Shown: positions 1-6,597 of the stretch, in pieces | How the letters are laid out: the number at the start of each line of letters is the position of its first letter | Position numbering within the stretch: the stretch's first letter is position 1 | Assembly: GCA_002368795.1 (NCBI GenBank) | Contig: DFFG01000083.1 | Coordinates: 1 to 11,538 of the forward strand | Direction: 5' to 3' | Source: Eubacterium sp. UBA3782 | Lineage (GTDB): Bacteria > Bacillota > Clostridia > Lachnospirales > Lachnospiraceae | Length of the DNA stretch: 11,538 nucleotides | Made by a program: the position numbers and the translations under genes | The notes under the pieces: generated by a model | Databases searched by the model: none | What the model saw: the letters and a program-made list of their open reading frames with translations, nothing else | What the model was told of the DNA's origin: nothing

Positions 1-74
1 AAAGGCACTGGAAGAGTAAGGGGAGCACCGGAGATGGCAAGAAAGGCGCTGGAAGAGTAAGAAGCGCCGGGCAG
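1..74 (+). repeat. 41-bp tandem duplication that repeats a probable gene 3' end
   Basis: Positions 1-20 and 42-61 are identical at 19 of 20 bases, with a period of 41 bp. Read in the frame starting at base 2, both copies encode Lys-Ala-Leu-Glu-Glu-stop (stops at 17-19 and 58-60). The simplest reading is that the last codons and stop of a gene lying to the left of the window were duplicated. The sequence after the second copy resembles the first only loosely. Only 16 coding bases of the presumed upstream gene are visible, so its existence is an inference. Confidence 0.5.
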
Positions 75-258
75 CAGAAAAAACCATAGGTCAGAAAATG
101 CCCCGTGGTCCAGAAGAAAGCCCCATGGTCCAGAAAAAACTATGGACAGAAAATGCCCCGTGGTCCAGAAGAAAGCCCCATGGTCCAGAAAAAACTATGG
201 ACAGAAAAAGCTCCATGGGCCAGAAAAAGCCATATGGCCAGATACAAGCTCCGTGGGC
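75..258. repeat. Minisatellite: 55-bp higher-order repeat built of 16-20-bp subunits
   Basis: About ten subunits follow each other, all starting CAGAA or CAGAT and most containing a form of CCATGGTC or CCGTGGTC. Three subunits (19, 20 and 16 bp) make a 55-bp unit. The unit at 92-146 is repeated almost perfectly at 147-201, and diverged subunits continue to about 258. Many subunits carry the palindrome CCATGG or a near match. The period is not a multiple of three, so short open frames across it keep no constant protein repeat and I do not consider them genes. Positions 259-463 hold nothing I can recognise. Confidence 0.85.
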
Positions 259-463
259 GGGCGGCAAACACGCAAAATAGGTGCTTATGTACCGCACGTG
301 TCAAGAACAGAGCAGGACAGCAAATGCTGAAGTTTGGCGCATTTGTTCCATATCGACCGCATTAGGAAAGAAGACCAGATATCCGGCGTTACGCAGGAGG
401 TTATGGTCTTACGTAGTACACATACCAAGAAAAGAGAAAAGTTCCAAAACAGGATAATACAGT

Positions 464-508
464 AAAATGCGTATATATGGGCAGATATTGCCTTTACATA
501 CGCATTTT
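464..508. promoter_or_regulatory. Perfect 11-bp inverted repeat overlapping the polymerase promoter
   Basis: AAAATGCGTAT at 464-474 is exactly reversed by ATACGCATTTT at 498-508, with 23 bp between. The right arm lies between the -35 and -10 boxes of the promoter at 493-521. This is where a repressor operator would be expected for an inducible damage-tolerance gene. It does not match the LexA box of Bacillus (CGAAC-N4-GTTCG), so the regulator is unknown. Confidence 0.45.
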
Positions 509-521
509 TATGTGTTACGAT
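493..521 (+). promoter_or_regulatory. Probable sigma-A promoter of the Y-family polymerase
   Basis: TTTACA at 493-498 (five of six matches to TTGACA) and TACGAT at 516-521 (four of six to TATAAT) are separated by exactly 17 bp. The polymerase start codon at 562 follows about 35 bp after the expected transcription start, with a purine-rich ribosome binding site GGGGAGGAGG at 541-550. Confidence 0.5.
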
Positions 522-561
522 ACGCTCAGAGAGTCCTGGAGGGGAGGAGGCATGGAACAGG

Positions 562-1971
562 ATGGAGCTGTTGGAGGAACCGGCGTATATCTGCATCGAT
601 CTGAAGTCCTACTATGCTTCTGTGGAGTGTGTGCACCGCGGTCTGGATCCGTTGAAGGCAAACCTTCTGGTGGCGGATGCGTCCCGCTCGGACCAGACCA
701 TCTGCCTGGCGGTGTCGCCTGCCCTGAAGGCGATCGGCGTGCCCTCCCGGCCCCGGCTGTTTGAGGCGAAGTGGGCGATCCGCAGGTATGAGCGGGAGCA
801 TGGAAAAAAGATCGACTACATCACGGCCGTTCCGCGCATGGCGGAATATGAGCGGATCTCCGCGCAGATCTATGGCATCTACCTTCGCTATGCAGCACCG
901 GAGGATATCCATGTCTATTCCATCGACGAGTGTTTTATTGACTGTACTCATTACCTGCACCTTTATCGGGCGGAGGCAGCGGCGGCAGGCGTCCATCCGG
1001 CCCATGCGATGGCCATGACGATGATCCGGGATGTCCTTTCCACCACAGGAATCACCGCGACTGTCGGTATAGGGACCAATCTGTACCTGGCCAAGATCGC
1101 CATGGATATCGTGGCGAAAAAACGTCCCGCGGACAGGGACGGCGTCCGGATCGCGGAGCTGAATGAGACCTCGTACAAGTACCTGCTCTGGGACCACCGG
1201 CCGCTGACAGATTTCTGGCAGATCGGCCCGGGCAAGGCACGGCGGCTGATGAACGCGCATCTCTATACCATGGGGGATGTTGCCGAGCGGTCCCAGTGGG
1301 ACGAGGAGTTCTTTTATCGGACCTTCGGCATCGATGGAGAGATCCTGATCGATCATGCCTGGGGCATCGAGCCGGTCACCATGCAGGACATCAAAAACTG
1401 CCGCCCGTCCAGCCATTCCTTAAACAATGGGCAGGTGCTGCCGCGGCCCTATCGGTACGCGGAGGCCCGGAACGTCTTTATGGAGATGATCGACGGGCTG
1501 TGCGCAGACCTTTTCCTGAAAAACCTGACCGCAGCGGCGTTTACCTGGTTCGTTTCCTACGATTACAAAAGCCTGGAAGTCTGCCCGAACTATGACGGGC
1601 CGGTCGCTCTTGATTTTTACGGGCGGCTGCATCCAAAGCATGCCAACGGCACGGTGCGGATGCGGACGAGGACCAACTCGGTCTCTACGGTCACGGAGGC
1701 GCTGCTGCTGTCCTTCGACAATAAGACCGACCGCCGGCTGCTGTTCCGGCGGCTTGGCGTCAGTGCGGACAATACGGCGGAGGACGACGGCATGTATCAG
1801 CTGGAGCTGTTTGTCGATTACGATGCGCTGGAAAAGGAAAAGAGGATCCGGCGGGCCATGACGGAGGTGCGCAGAAAATATGGCGCGGGAGCTATCTTCC
1901 GGGGCAATAACCTGCTGGAGGGCGCAACGGCGCTGGAGAGAAACGGACAGATCGGCGGGCACAGAAAATAA
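562..1971 (+). CDS. Y-family DNA polymerase (UmuC/DinB/UvrX type)
   Basis: This 469-residue protein is an error-prone translesion DNA polymerase that copies past lesions stalling the replicative enzyme. Near the N-terminus the palm motif CIDLKSYYASVE supplies the first metal-binding Asp (D13) and the tyrosine pair expected at the steric gate. The second catalytic motif, YSIDECFID, gives D122 and E123. A helix-hairpin-helix of the thumb is visible around residues 218-232 (FWQIGPGKARRL). The rest is the little-finger domain that contacts DNA and the clamp. The length is in the usual 400-480 range. It resembles the UmuC/UvrX-like enzymes of Firmicutes more than classic DinB, but the subgroup is my judgement. 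Start: ATG 562, 11 bp after GGGGAGGAGG. The ATG at 552 is out of frame. The gene is paired with the YolD-like gene downstream, the usual partner of such polymerases. The last few codons form the beginning of a tandem repeat. Confidence 0.93.
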   Translation: MELLEEPAYICIDLKSYYASVECVHRGLDPLKANLLVADASRSDQTICLAVSPALKAIGVPSRPRLFEAKWAIRRYEREHGKKIDYITAVPRMAEYERISAQIYGIYLRYAAPEDIHVYSIDECFIDCTHYLHLYRAEAAAAGVHPAHAMAMTMIRDVLSTTGITATVGIGTNLYLAKIAMDIVAKKRPADRDGVRIAELNETSYKYLLWDHRPLTDFWQIGPGKARRLMNAHLYTMGDVAERSQWDEEFFYRTFGIDGEILIDHAWGIEPVTMQDIKNCRPSSHSLNNGQVLPRPYRYAEARNVFMEMIDGLCADLFLKNLTAAAFTWFVSYDYKSLEVCPNYDGPVALDFYGRLHPKHANGTVRMRTRTNSVSTVTEALLLSFDNKTDRRLLFRRLGVSADNTAEDDGMYQLELFVDYDALEKEKRIRRAMTEVRRKYGAGAIFRGNNLLEGATALERNGQIGGHRK

Positions 1972-2113
1972 CCGCGCGTCTTTATGCAAGCCGCTTTGGG
2001 ACTCCCGGATCTGCCAGGCATGGCGAAAAAAGTAGCCGCGCAAGTCTTTATGCAGGCCGTTTGGGGACTCCCGGATCTGCCAGGTATGGCACAGAAAACA
2101 GCTGCACGCAAGC
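1958..2113. repeat. 65-bp minisatellite starting inside the polymerase gene 3' end
   Basis: Copy one (1958-2021) begins GGCACAGAAAATAA, the last codons and stop of the polymerase. Copy two (2022-2087) and a partial copy three (from 2088, GGCACAGAAAACAG) follow. The core shared by copies one and two, ending GGACTCCCGGATCTGCCAGG, is nearly identical, with a 2-bp insertion in copy two. The later copies do not keep the stop codon in the same frame. No intrinsic terminator with a T-run is visible in the array. Confidence 0.8.
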
Positions 2114-2138
2114 GAAGTTTTCCTGTTGGCTACCCCGG

Positions 2139-2290
2139 GCTGTGCATGGAATATTTTGCTAAGAAAAGCCCCGGACCTTTATGGCCTGGGTCAACCAAGG
2201 CCAAGGCTGTGTACGGAACACTTTGCTAAGAAAAGCCGCAGACCTTTGTGGCCTGGGCCAACCAAGGCCAAGGCCGTGCACGGAACACTT
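2139..2290. repeat. 67-bp minisatellite, two full copies and a partial third
   Basis: Units start at 2139, 2206 and 2273, exactly 67 bp apart. The first two are full length and closely similar. The third runs only about 18 bp before unique sequence resumes. Each full unit has a small inverted repeat (TGGCC ... GGCCA around the GG-rich middle) and the segment TTTGCTAAGAAAAGCC. It is unrelated in sequence to the 65-bp array just upstream. Together the two arrays occupy almost all of the 406 bp between the polymerase and the next gene. Confidence 0.85.
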
Positions 2291-2377
2291 CGTCCGGATG
2301 CGGCGGGACAGGAATTCGGAAAGATATGAGTGAAATAAGGGGAGAAATAAAATTGAGAAACGGAGGGGAAACAGAGC

Positions 2378-2941
2378 ATGATCGGAGAAATGCCTATGCC
2401 GGCGGATTTTCGTTACCGGCAGATCCTGCGGAAGGGGAGACCGCAGCACAGCAGAACAGATGCCTTTCGTATCCGGCATCCCAGCATGGATACGACCCAT
2501 CGGGCGAAGATATTTGCGCCCTTTGACGCCCTGCGGGGCTTTGGAGAGGCAGTCGCCGCAAAGGACGTGCTGTATGAGAGAAAACATGAGTTAAGCGCGG
2601 AGGAGCAGGCGGTGCTGGACTGCCGGCTGGAGATTCTGCGAGGCCTTACTGCGACCGGCCGTCTGGCCAGGGCAAACCGGCCCCGGGTCACGGTCACCTG
2701 GTATGTTCCCTGCAGCGACGCAGACAGCGAGGCCTGGGGCAGCGGGGGACGGTATGAGAAGCTGACCGGCATCTGCCATGGCGTAGATGCGGAGGTTACA
2801 CAGACGATCCGTGTCGCAGACCGGCAGATCTGTATTGCTGATATCCGCAGTATTGAGAGTGATGCAGGCATCTTTGCGTCGCCAGAAGAAGAACTGCCCG
2901 ACTGGGCGGAAGCGGCCGCGCAAAGCCAAACCTATGAATAG
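2378..2941 (+). CDS. YolD-like protein, partner of the Y-family polymerase
   Basis: This 187-residue cytoplasmic protein resembles the YolD-like family (Pfam PF08863), which in Firmicutes is typically encoded beside UvrX/YqjW-type polymerases and is presumed to help in damage tolerance; no enzymatic activity is established. Visible features are the segment RAKIFAPFDALRGFGEAV (residues 42-59), where YolD-like proteins have an APF/MPFDAL signature, a charged helix (about 66-90), and a C-terminal beta-rich half (about 101-160). That half includes RVTVTWYVPC, a TGICHGVD turn and an ADIRSIE strand. Start: ATG 2378 with GGAGGGG at 2362-2368. Met5 and Met7 are possible alternative starts. It has no clear promoter of its own and is probably co-transcribed with the polymerase despite the 406-bp repeat-filled gap. 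Its last ten codons lie inside the first unit of a 43-bp tandem repeat. Confidence 0.75.
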   Translation: MIGEMPMPADFRYRQILRKGRPQHSRTDAFRIRHPSMDTTHRAKIFAPFDALRGFGEAVAAKDVLYERKHELSAEEQAVLDCRLEILRGLTATGRLARANRPRVTVTWYVPCSDADSEAWGSGGRYEKLTGICHGVDAEVTQTIRVADRQICIADIRSIESDAGIFASPEEELPDWAEAAAQSQTYE

Positions 2942-3036
2942 GCCTTCCAGGGAAGCGGCCGCGCAAAATCAAGGCCATGAATAGGTATTTGGGGGAAGCG
3001 GCTGTGCAAAGCCAAACCTATGAATAGGCCTTCCGG
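2908..3036. repeat. Three tandem 43-bp repeats, the first containing the gene's own C-terminus and stop
   Basis: Units start at 2908, 2951 and 2994, exactly 43 bp each. The first encodes EAAAQSQTYE-stop, the real C-terminus of the YolD-like protein. Reading the second and third in the matching phase gives EAAAQNQGHE-stop and EAAVQSQTYE-stop. Thus the gene's 3' end including its stop has been copied twice downstream. Each unit can fold: GGAAGCGGCC pairs with GGCCTTCC with one bulged base, and CCTATGAATAGG forms an inner inverted repeat. The middle copy has decayed most. The array stops 10 bp before the end of the opposing gene. Confidence 0.85.
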
Positions 3037-3045
3037 GGGCATGTG

Positions 3046-4296
3046 CTATCTGCAGTCTGCGGGAGATCTGTCTTCTGGGTCCAGAAGCTCCCGGATATGT
3101 TTATCTGTCGGTTCTATGTCGTACGGCCATTCGATCAGCCGTACGGCATTTTCTTTGCACAGCTCCATCTTGCGCTGATCCAGCTCCTGGCGCAGGGCCA
3201 GGGCCTCCTCCCCGCCAAAGAAGCCGACGGGCATATAATGCTGGATCCCCTGGTATTCGATGGCGGTCTTCAGGGATGGAATATACAGATCCAGGCTCTG
3301 CCTGCCCAGCCAGTCCGGCCGGTACTGGTAGAGGGTGTCCGGATGGCGCTTCCGGACCGCGTGAAAGAGGCTGAGCTCGTGCTTCCATTTGGGTTTGATG
3401 ATCCCGTCCGCGGTGAGCTTTGTGCGGATCTTCGTCCGGGCCAGGCGCCAGTCTGTCCGAAAGCCGTCCTTTTCCTCGCAGAGGGCGAGATCCTCATACC
3501 ACCATTGGAAAAAGGGCATGATCCGCTCGGTGAGATGACGGAAAAACTCCAGCTCGGAGGAGAAATACCCCTGCTCCAGCATGTGGGCGATGTTCCGCCG
3601 GACATAGACGGTCTTGGCCGGGTTGTGGTAAAAGGGCAGATTTCCCTGGAAGCGGGCCAGACGGTCCGGCAGGTAGGGCGAGCGCAGGACGACGCCGTCC
3701 TCCCACAGATGGTTCTGGTACCAGGGCAGGGAATAGTCATAGAGCGAGTACCCGCCAAACACCTCCTGGGAGGGATGGGTGTAAAGCAGGTGGAACATCA
3801 GGAGGACATCGTCCACGTTCCGCCGGTCAAACAGGGCGAGATAATGGGTCCGCTCCTCATCCGGAAAAAGATTTTTGACCGGCCGGAAATCCTCTGCCCG
3901 GCGGCAGACCTCGGCAATGACAAAGAACTGGGAGACGTAGCTTTCCGGAAAGAGAAAGCAGGCCATATCGCTGGCGTCGGCGGCCGCGAACTGTTCCAGG
4001 AACTCCTCCACAAAGGCGTTTGGCTGCAGCGGTCCGGCCTGCCCGATCAGCTGTCCTGCCGCATGGCGGTAGGGAAGGTCATCCCAGGAGAGCTGCACAA
4101 GGAACCGGTCATAATGACCGTCCTCATATTCTGCGCGGAGATCATCGAAGTCCTTCTGATAGGATTCGTGATCCGCAAGAAGCGCGTCCAGCGTGGAGAA
4201 GGTGGTCATCTCGTGGTGCTGCGGATAGCGCTCCCAGAGCATGGCGAGGCGGTCCAGGCTGTATGAGATCTCAGGTTTTTTGTGGATCGGCAGCAC
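3046..4296 (-). CDS. Uncharacterised 416-aa protein with PD-(D/E)XK-like C-terminal domain
   Basis: I do not recognise a named family for the whole protein. The N-terminal 300 residues are Phe/Tyr/Trp-rich and look alpha-helical, with no signal peptide. The C-terminal 90 residues look like a restriction-endonuclease fold: a strand ending in Asp (SLDLYIP, D336), then AIEYQGIQHY with E347 and Q349 in the place of the E-x-K pair, a helix with ELDQRKMELC (D373, K376, C380), and a final strand VRLIEWPYD. Vsr-like and zinc-ribbon-linked nuclease domains share this order (D...E-Y-x-G-x-x-H...D-x-x-K...C). DNA cleavage is therefore an inference. The start is GTG at 4296, preceded at 10 bp by GAGGGAGG (4314-4307). 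That site lies inside the upstream AraC remnant, whose frame overlaps this one by 26 bp. The gene converges on the YolD-like gene, with only the 43-bp repeats between. Confidence 0.7.
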   Translation of the reverse strand: MLPIHKKPEISYSLDRLAMLWERYPQHHEMTTFSTLDALLADHESYQKDFDDLRAEYEDGHYDRFLVQLSWDDLPYRHAAGQLIGQAGPLQPNAFVEEFLEQFAAADASDMACFLFPESYVSQFFVIAEVCRRAEDFRPVKNLFPDEERTHYLALFDRRNVDDVLLMFHLLYTHPSQEVFGGYSLYDYSLPWYQNHLWEDGVVLRSPYLPDRLARFQGNLPFYHNPAKTVYVRRNIAHMLEQGYFSSELEFFRHLTERIMPFFQWWYEDLALCEEKDGFRTDWRLARTKIRTKLTADGIIKPKWKHELSLFHAVRKRHPDTLYQYRPDWLGRQSLDLYIPSLKTAIEYQGIQHYMPVGFFGGEEALALRQELDQRKMELCKENAVRLIEWPYDIEPTDKHIRELLDPEDRSPADCR

Positions 4297-4495
4297 CGCT
4301 TTCGTTCCTCCCTCGATATTGGGCAGGTGTCATCCCGGTTTTTTTCCGGAACACCTGGGTAAAATGGCTCTGGTCGCAGAAGCAGAGCAGCGCGGCGATC
4401 TGCCGGATCTCCAGGCTGCCCGAGGCCAGGAGCTGCATGGCGGTCTCCACGCGCTGCCCGGTCAGACATGGACAACATCCCCCAAAAGTGAGCAT
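4271..4495 (-). pseudogene. C-terminal stump of an AraC-family transcriptional regulator
   Basis: The 74-codon frame from ATG 4495 encodes, from residue 11 on, the second helix-turn-helix of an AraC regulator: LTGQRVETAMQLL, then IRQIAALLCFCDQSHF, then FRKKTGMTPAQYR. The ligand-binding domain and first helix-turn-helix are missing. The break falls just before the linker helix. The usual Gly in the IA-x-x-x-GF core is Cys, which suggests decay. No ribosome binding site precedes the ATG. The frame ends in TGA at 4271, after the start of the 416-aa gene. It probably survives because it carries that gene's ribosome binding site and lies between it and the promoter at 4548-4520. Confidence 0.75.
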
Positions 4496-4519
4496 AAATA
4501 CAATATTAACAGCACAAAA

Positions 4520-4548
4520 ATAATATCATCCAGCCGCCTTGTTGTCTA
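4520..4548 (-). promoter_or_regulatory. Probable sigma-A promoter for the 416-aa gene
   Basis: On the minus strand TAGACA (4548-4543) and TATTAT (4525-4520) are 17 bp apart, each matching the consensus at five of six bases. The expected transcript would start near 4513 and run through the AraC remnant, without needing its translation, to the GTG at 4296. The surroundings are AT-rich compared with the flanking coding DNA. Confidence 0.5.
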
Positions 4549-4716
4549 TTATAGAGGAAGAGACAGGAACGGTGGAGAGGAAGTCCGAAACCGCCTGCTG
4601 CAAGGCGGAAGGGAACGAACCGTTTTGCAGCGGCAGCGGACAGAATTTCCGCAATAACAGACAACGGAAGCAAGACTGACAATACAGCGCACAGGCGGGA
4701 CAAGGAGATTACAGAG

Positions 4717-5016
4717 ATGTCAGCGATCGGATGCAGGATCTGGAGATCCGGCGGGATATTCCTTATCTTCCTGATGTTTGCCCACGGGTATGAGTTTGAT
4801 TTCGGGACAAAGGAAAGCAATTGGGACAAGTTTGAGCGGATCTGCAGGAACGTGGCGGAGGCAGGAAACATCACCTGCTGCTCCATCGGCGAGGCACTGC
4901 GGAGCCACGAAAGAAAGGGAGCGTCCGGACGGGCTGTATTATCGCGAGGGCCTGCATCTGGGCGATCATCTCCACCCGAATGCAGAAGGCGGCCGGCTCC
5001 TTGCGGACGCTTATGA
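4717..5016 (+). pseudogene. C-terminal fragment of a polysaccharide deacetylase
   Basis: The first two thirds of this 99-codon frame resemble the C-terminal end of NodB-type polysaccharide deacetylases. Residues about 20-60 contain FAHGYEFDFGTKESNWDKF (families have GHSYEFD...NW) followed by a helix and NITCCSIGEAL (families have a D-I-W-Y-x-T-N/GEA end). The metal-binding and catalytic motifs, which lie further N-terminal, are absent. The likeness stops near 4910 and the remaining codons read unrelated sequence out of frame. A plausible ribosome binding site AGGAG (4703-4707) precedes ATG 4717, so a short peptide could be made, but it could not be an active deacetylase. Confidence 0.55.
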
Positions 5017-5053
5017 TCTGAAGCAGCTGACCGGAAGGGCTATCGCGCAGAAA
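4919..5053 (+). pseudogene. C-terminal fragment of an SGNH/GDSL-type hydrolase
   Basis: In the frame containing base 4919 the sequence reads ERPDGLYYREGLHLGDHL followed by HPNAEGGRLLADAYDL. This is the C-terminal block of SGNH esterases, where the catalytic Asp-x-x-His occurs as D-x-L-H-P (D-H-L-H-P here), followed by a final helix. The N-terminal GDS serine block and the Gly and Asn blocks are absent. The frame differs from that of the deacetylase stump just upstream, so this is a second gene remnant joined to the first and not one chimeric protein. Confidence 0.55.
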
Positions 5054-5129
5054 AAAATATGCCGGCGCGGTTCCGGGCACAGATGCGGACAAGGAACATC
5101 CAGGAAAAAAACAACCGGCAGGAAACAAA

Positions 5130-5249
5130 AGGAGCACAGCAAAATCCGGAGAGAAGACCTTCCATGCCTTTGAGATCATCGACGAGGAAGGAAGAGCAGC
5201 GGCGCAGGAAGTCCTCGGCGCTTTCATGCAGGCCCACCTCGCGGAATAA
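5130..5249 (+). pseudogene. Unidentified C-terminal gene fragment
   Basis: The frame through 5151 reads EKTFHAFEIIDEEGR then AAAQEVLGAFMQAHLAE-stop, ending at 5249. It looks like the amphipathic last helix of a real cytoplasmic protein. The His-x-Phe-Glu followed by a helix would fit the end of an alpha/beta hydrolase, but this is too short to assign. No start codon with a ribosome binding site precedes it. I include it because its composition is protein-like, unlike the other frames here. Confidence 0.3.
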
Positions 5250-5313
5250 AAAAGCCAGTAGAGCCCCCGTGTTGATGCTTTCAGAAGAACTGGATAAAAT
5301 AAAAACAGAGCCG

Positions 5314-5406
5314 GCAGAGCATGACGGCGTAGCCTTCGAGGATCTTCCGGACGACTGGAAGTGCCCGCGCTGCAGGAAGCCGAAGGACAAATTCAACAGG
5401 GCATAA
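5314..5406 (+). pseudogene. C-terminal half of a rubredoxin
   Basis: The last 30 codons before the stop at 5404-5406 read GVAFEDLPDDWKCPRC and then a short KPKDKFNRA end. This matches the second half of rubredoxin (G-x-x-FEDLPDDW-x-CPxCG-x-x-K-x-x-F), including one of the two Cys pairs that bind iron. The first CxxCGYxYD loop is missing upstream, so the piece cannot form an iron site. The Gly after the second Cys is Arg. The stop codon is followed two bases later by the long palindrome at 5408. Confidence 0.6.
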
Positions 5407-5407
5407 A

Positions 5408-5604
5408 CGTAAAAAAAAGAAAACGGCTGCCGCACATAAAAACGCGGCATGCAAAAGCATTCTGGAGGGAACATCCGCAGCGTCGGTACTTGGAGGAATG
5501 GAACATTCCGACTTAGTACCGTTGCGCGAGGACAGAGCGAGAGCGTTTCCCGGAAGAATGCTTCAGCATGCGCGTCTAATGCGCGGCACCCGTTTTCTTT
5601 TACG
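5408..5604. repeat. ~200-bp imperfect palindrome (MITE-like element or long-hairpin RNA)
   Basis: The left arm 5408-5471 and right arm 5547-5604 are near-perfect reverse complements. Matching blocks are CGTAAAA, GAAAACGG, TGCCGC, CGCG, CATGC, AAGCATTCT and GGGAA. The left arm is longer by four A residues and two other bases, and a few positions mismatch. Inside, CGGTACT (5484-5490) pairs with AGTACCG (5515-5521), enclosing GGAATG-GAA-CATTCC (5495-5509). The whole would fold into one rod with an asymmetric internal bubble. It has no convincing open frame and no obvious flanking target-site duplication. It could be a miniature transposable element, a structured RNA or a barrier between the remnants and the cysK operon. 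Confidence 0.75.
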
Positions 5605-5610
5605 GAAAGA

Positions 5611-5661
5611 GCGCCCTCCTTCCAGTCTGCCAGATGTGCAGACCGGCGGGAGGGCGCCTTT

Positions 5662-5664
<3 letters not shown>
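5611..5664. terminator. Hairpin terminator after cysK, possibly bidirectional
   Basis: GCGCCCTCC (5611-5619) pairs with GGAGGGCGC (5649-5657), and an inner GTCTG/CAGAC can extend the stem. Rightward it is followed by CTTTTTATT, a clear T-run. Leftward, the direction of the cysK operon, which ends at 5662, the stem is followed only by CTCTTT. It therefore probably stops transcription from both sides, better on the plus strand. Confidence 0.65.

Positions 5665-6589
<925 letters not shown>

Positions 6590-6597
<8 letters not shown>

Noticed and set aside
75..258. CRISPR array
   Set aside because: There are no unique spacers. Units abut as direct tandem copies, and no cas genes are present.
300..350. 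LexA-type box formed by GAACA near 305 and TGTTC near 343
   Set aside because: The halves are over 30 bp apart and more than 200 bp from the polymerase start, unlike the compact Firmicutes LexA site.
98..365. Several short plus-strand open frames across the 55-bp repeat
   Set aside because: The 55-bp period is not a multiple of three, so the peptides change frame from unit to unit. No ribosome binding site or recognisable domain.
526..1416. 296-codon open frame antisense to the polymerase
   Set aside because: It lies wholly within the clear Y-family polymerase, which carries catalytic motifs. The antisense frame shows no domain and is a GC-bias shadow.
3043..4266. 407-codon open frame on the plus strand opposite the 416-aa gene
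   Set aside because: It is a mirror frame of GC-rich coding DNA. It has no recognisable domain and the opposite strand has a good ribosome binding site, promoter and nuclease-like motifs.
4575..4670. Possible RNase P RNA fragment (GAGGAAGTCCG then GGACAGAA)
   Set aside because: The two short words resemble conserved rnpB regions, but only about 60 bases separate them and the core helices are missing. Chance similarity is more likely.
5408..5604. 6S RNA
   Set aside because: Length and a central bubble are reminiscent, but the outer stem is far longer and more perfect than in 6S RNA, and I see no promoter at either end.
5408..5604. Integron attC site
   Set aside because: No conserved RYYYAAC/GTTRRRY core sites are present at the ends and no integrase or gene cassette array is nearby.
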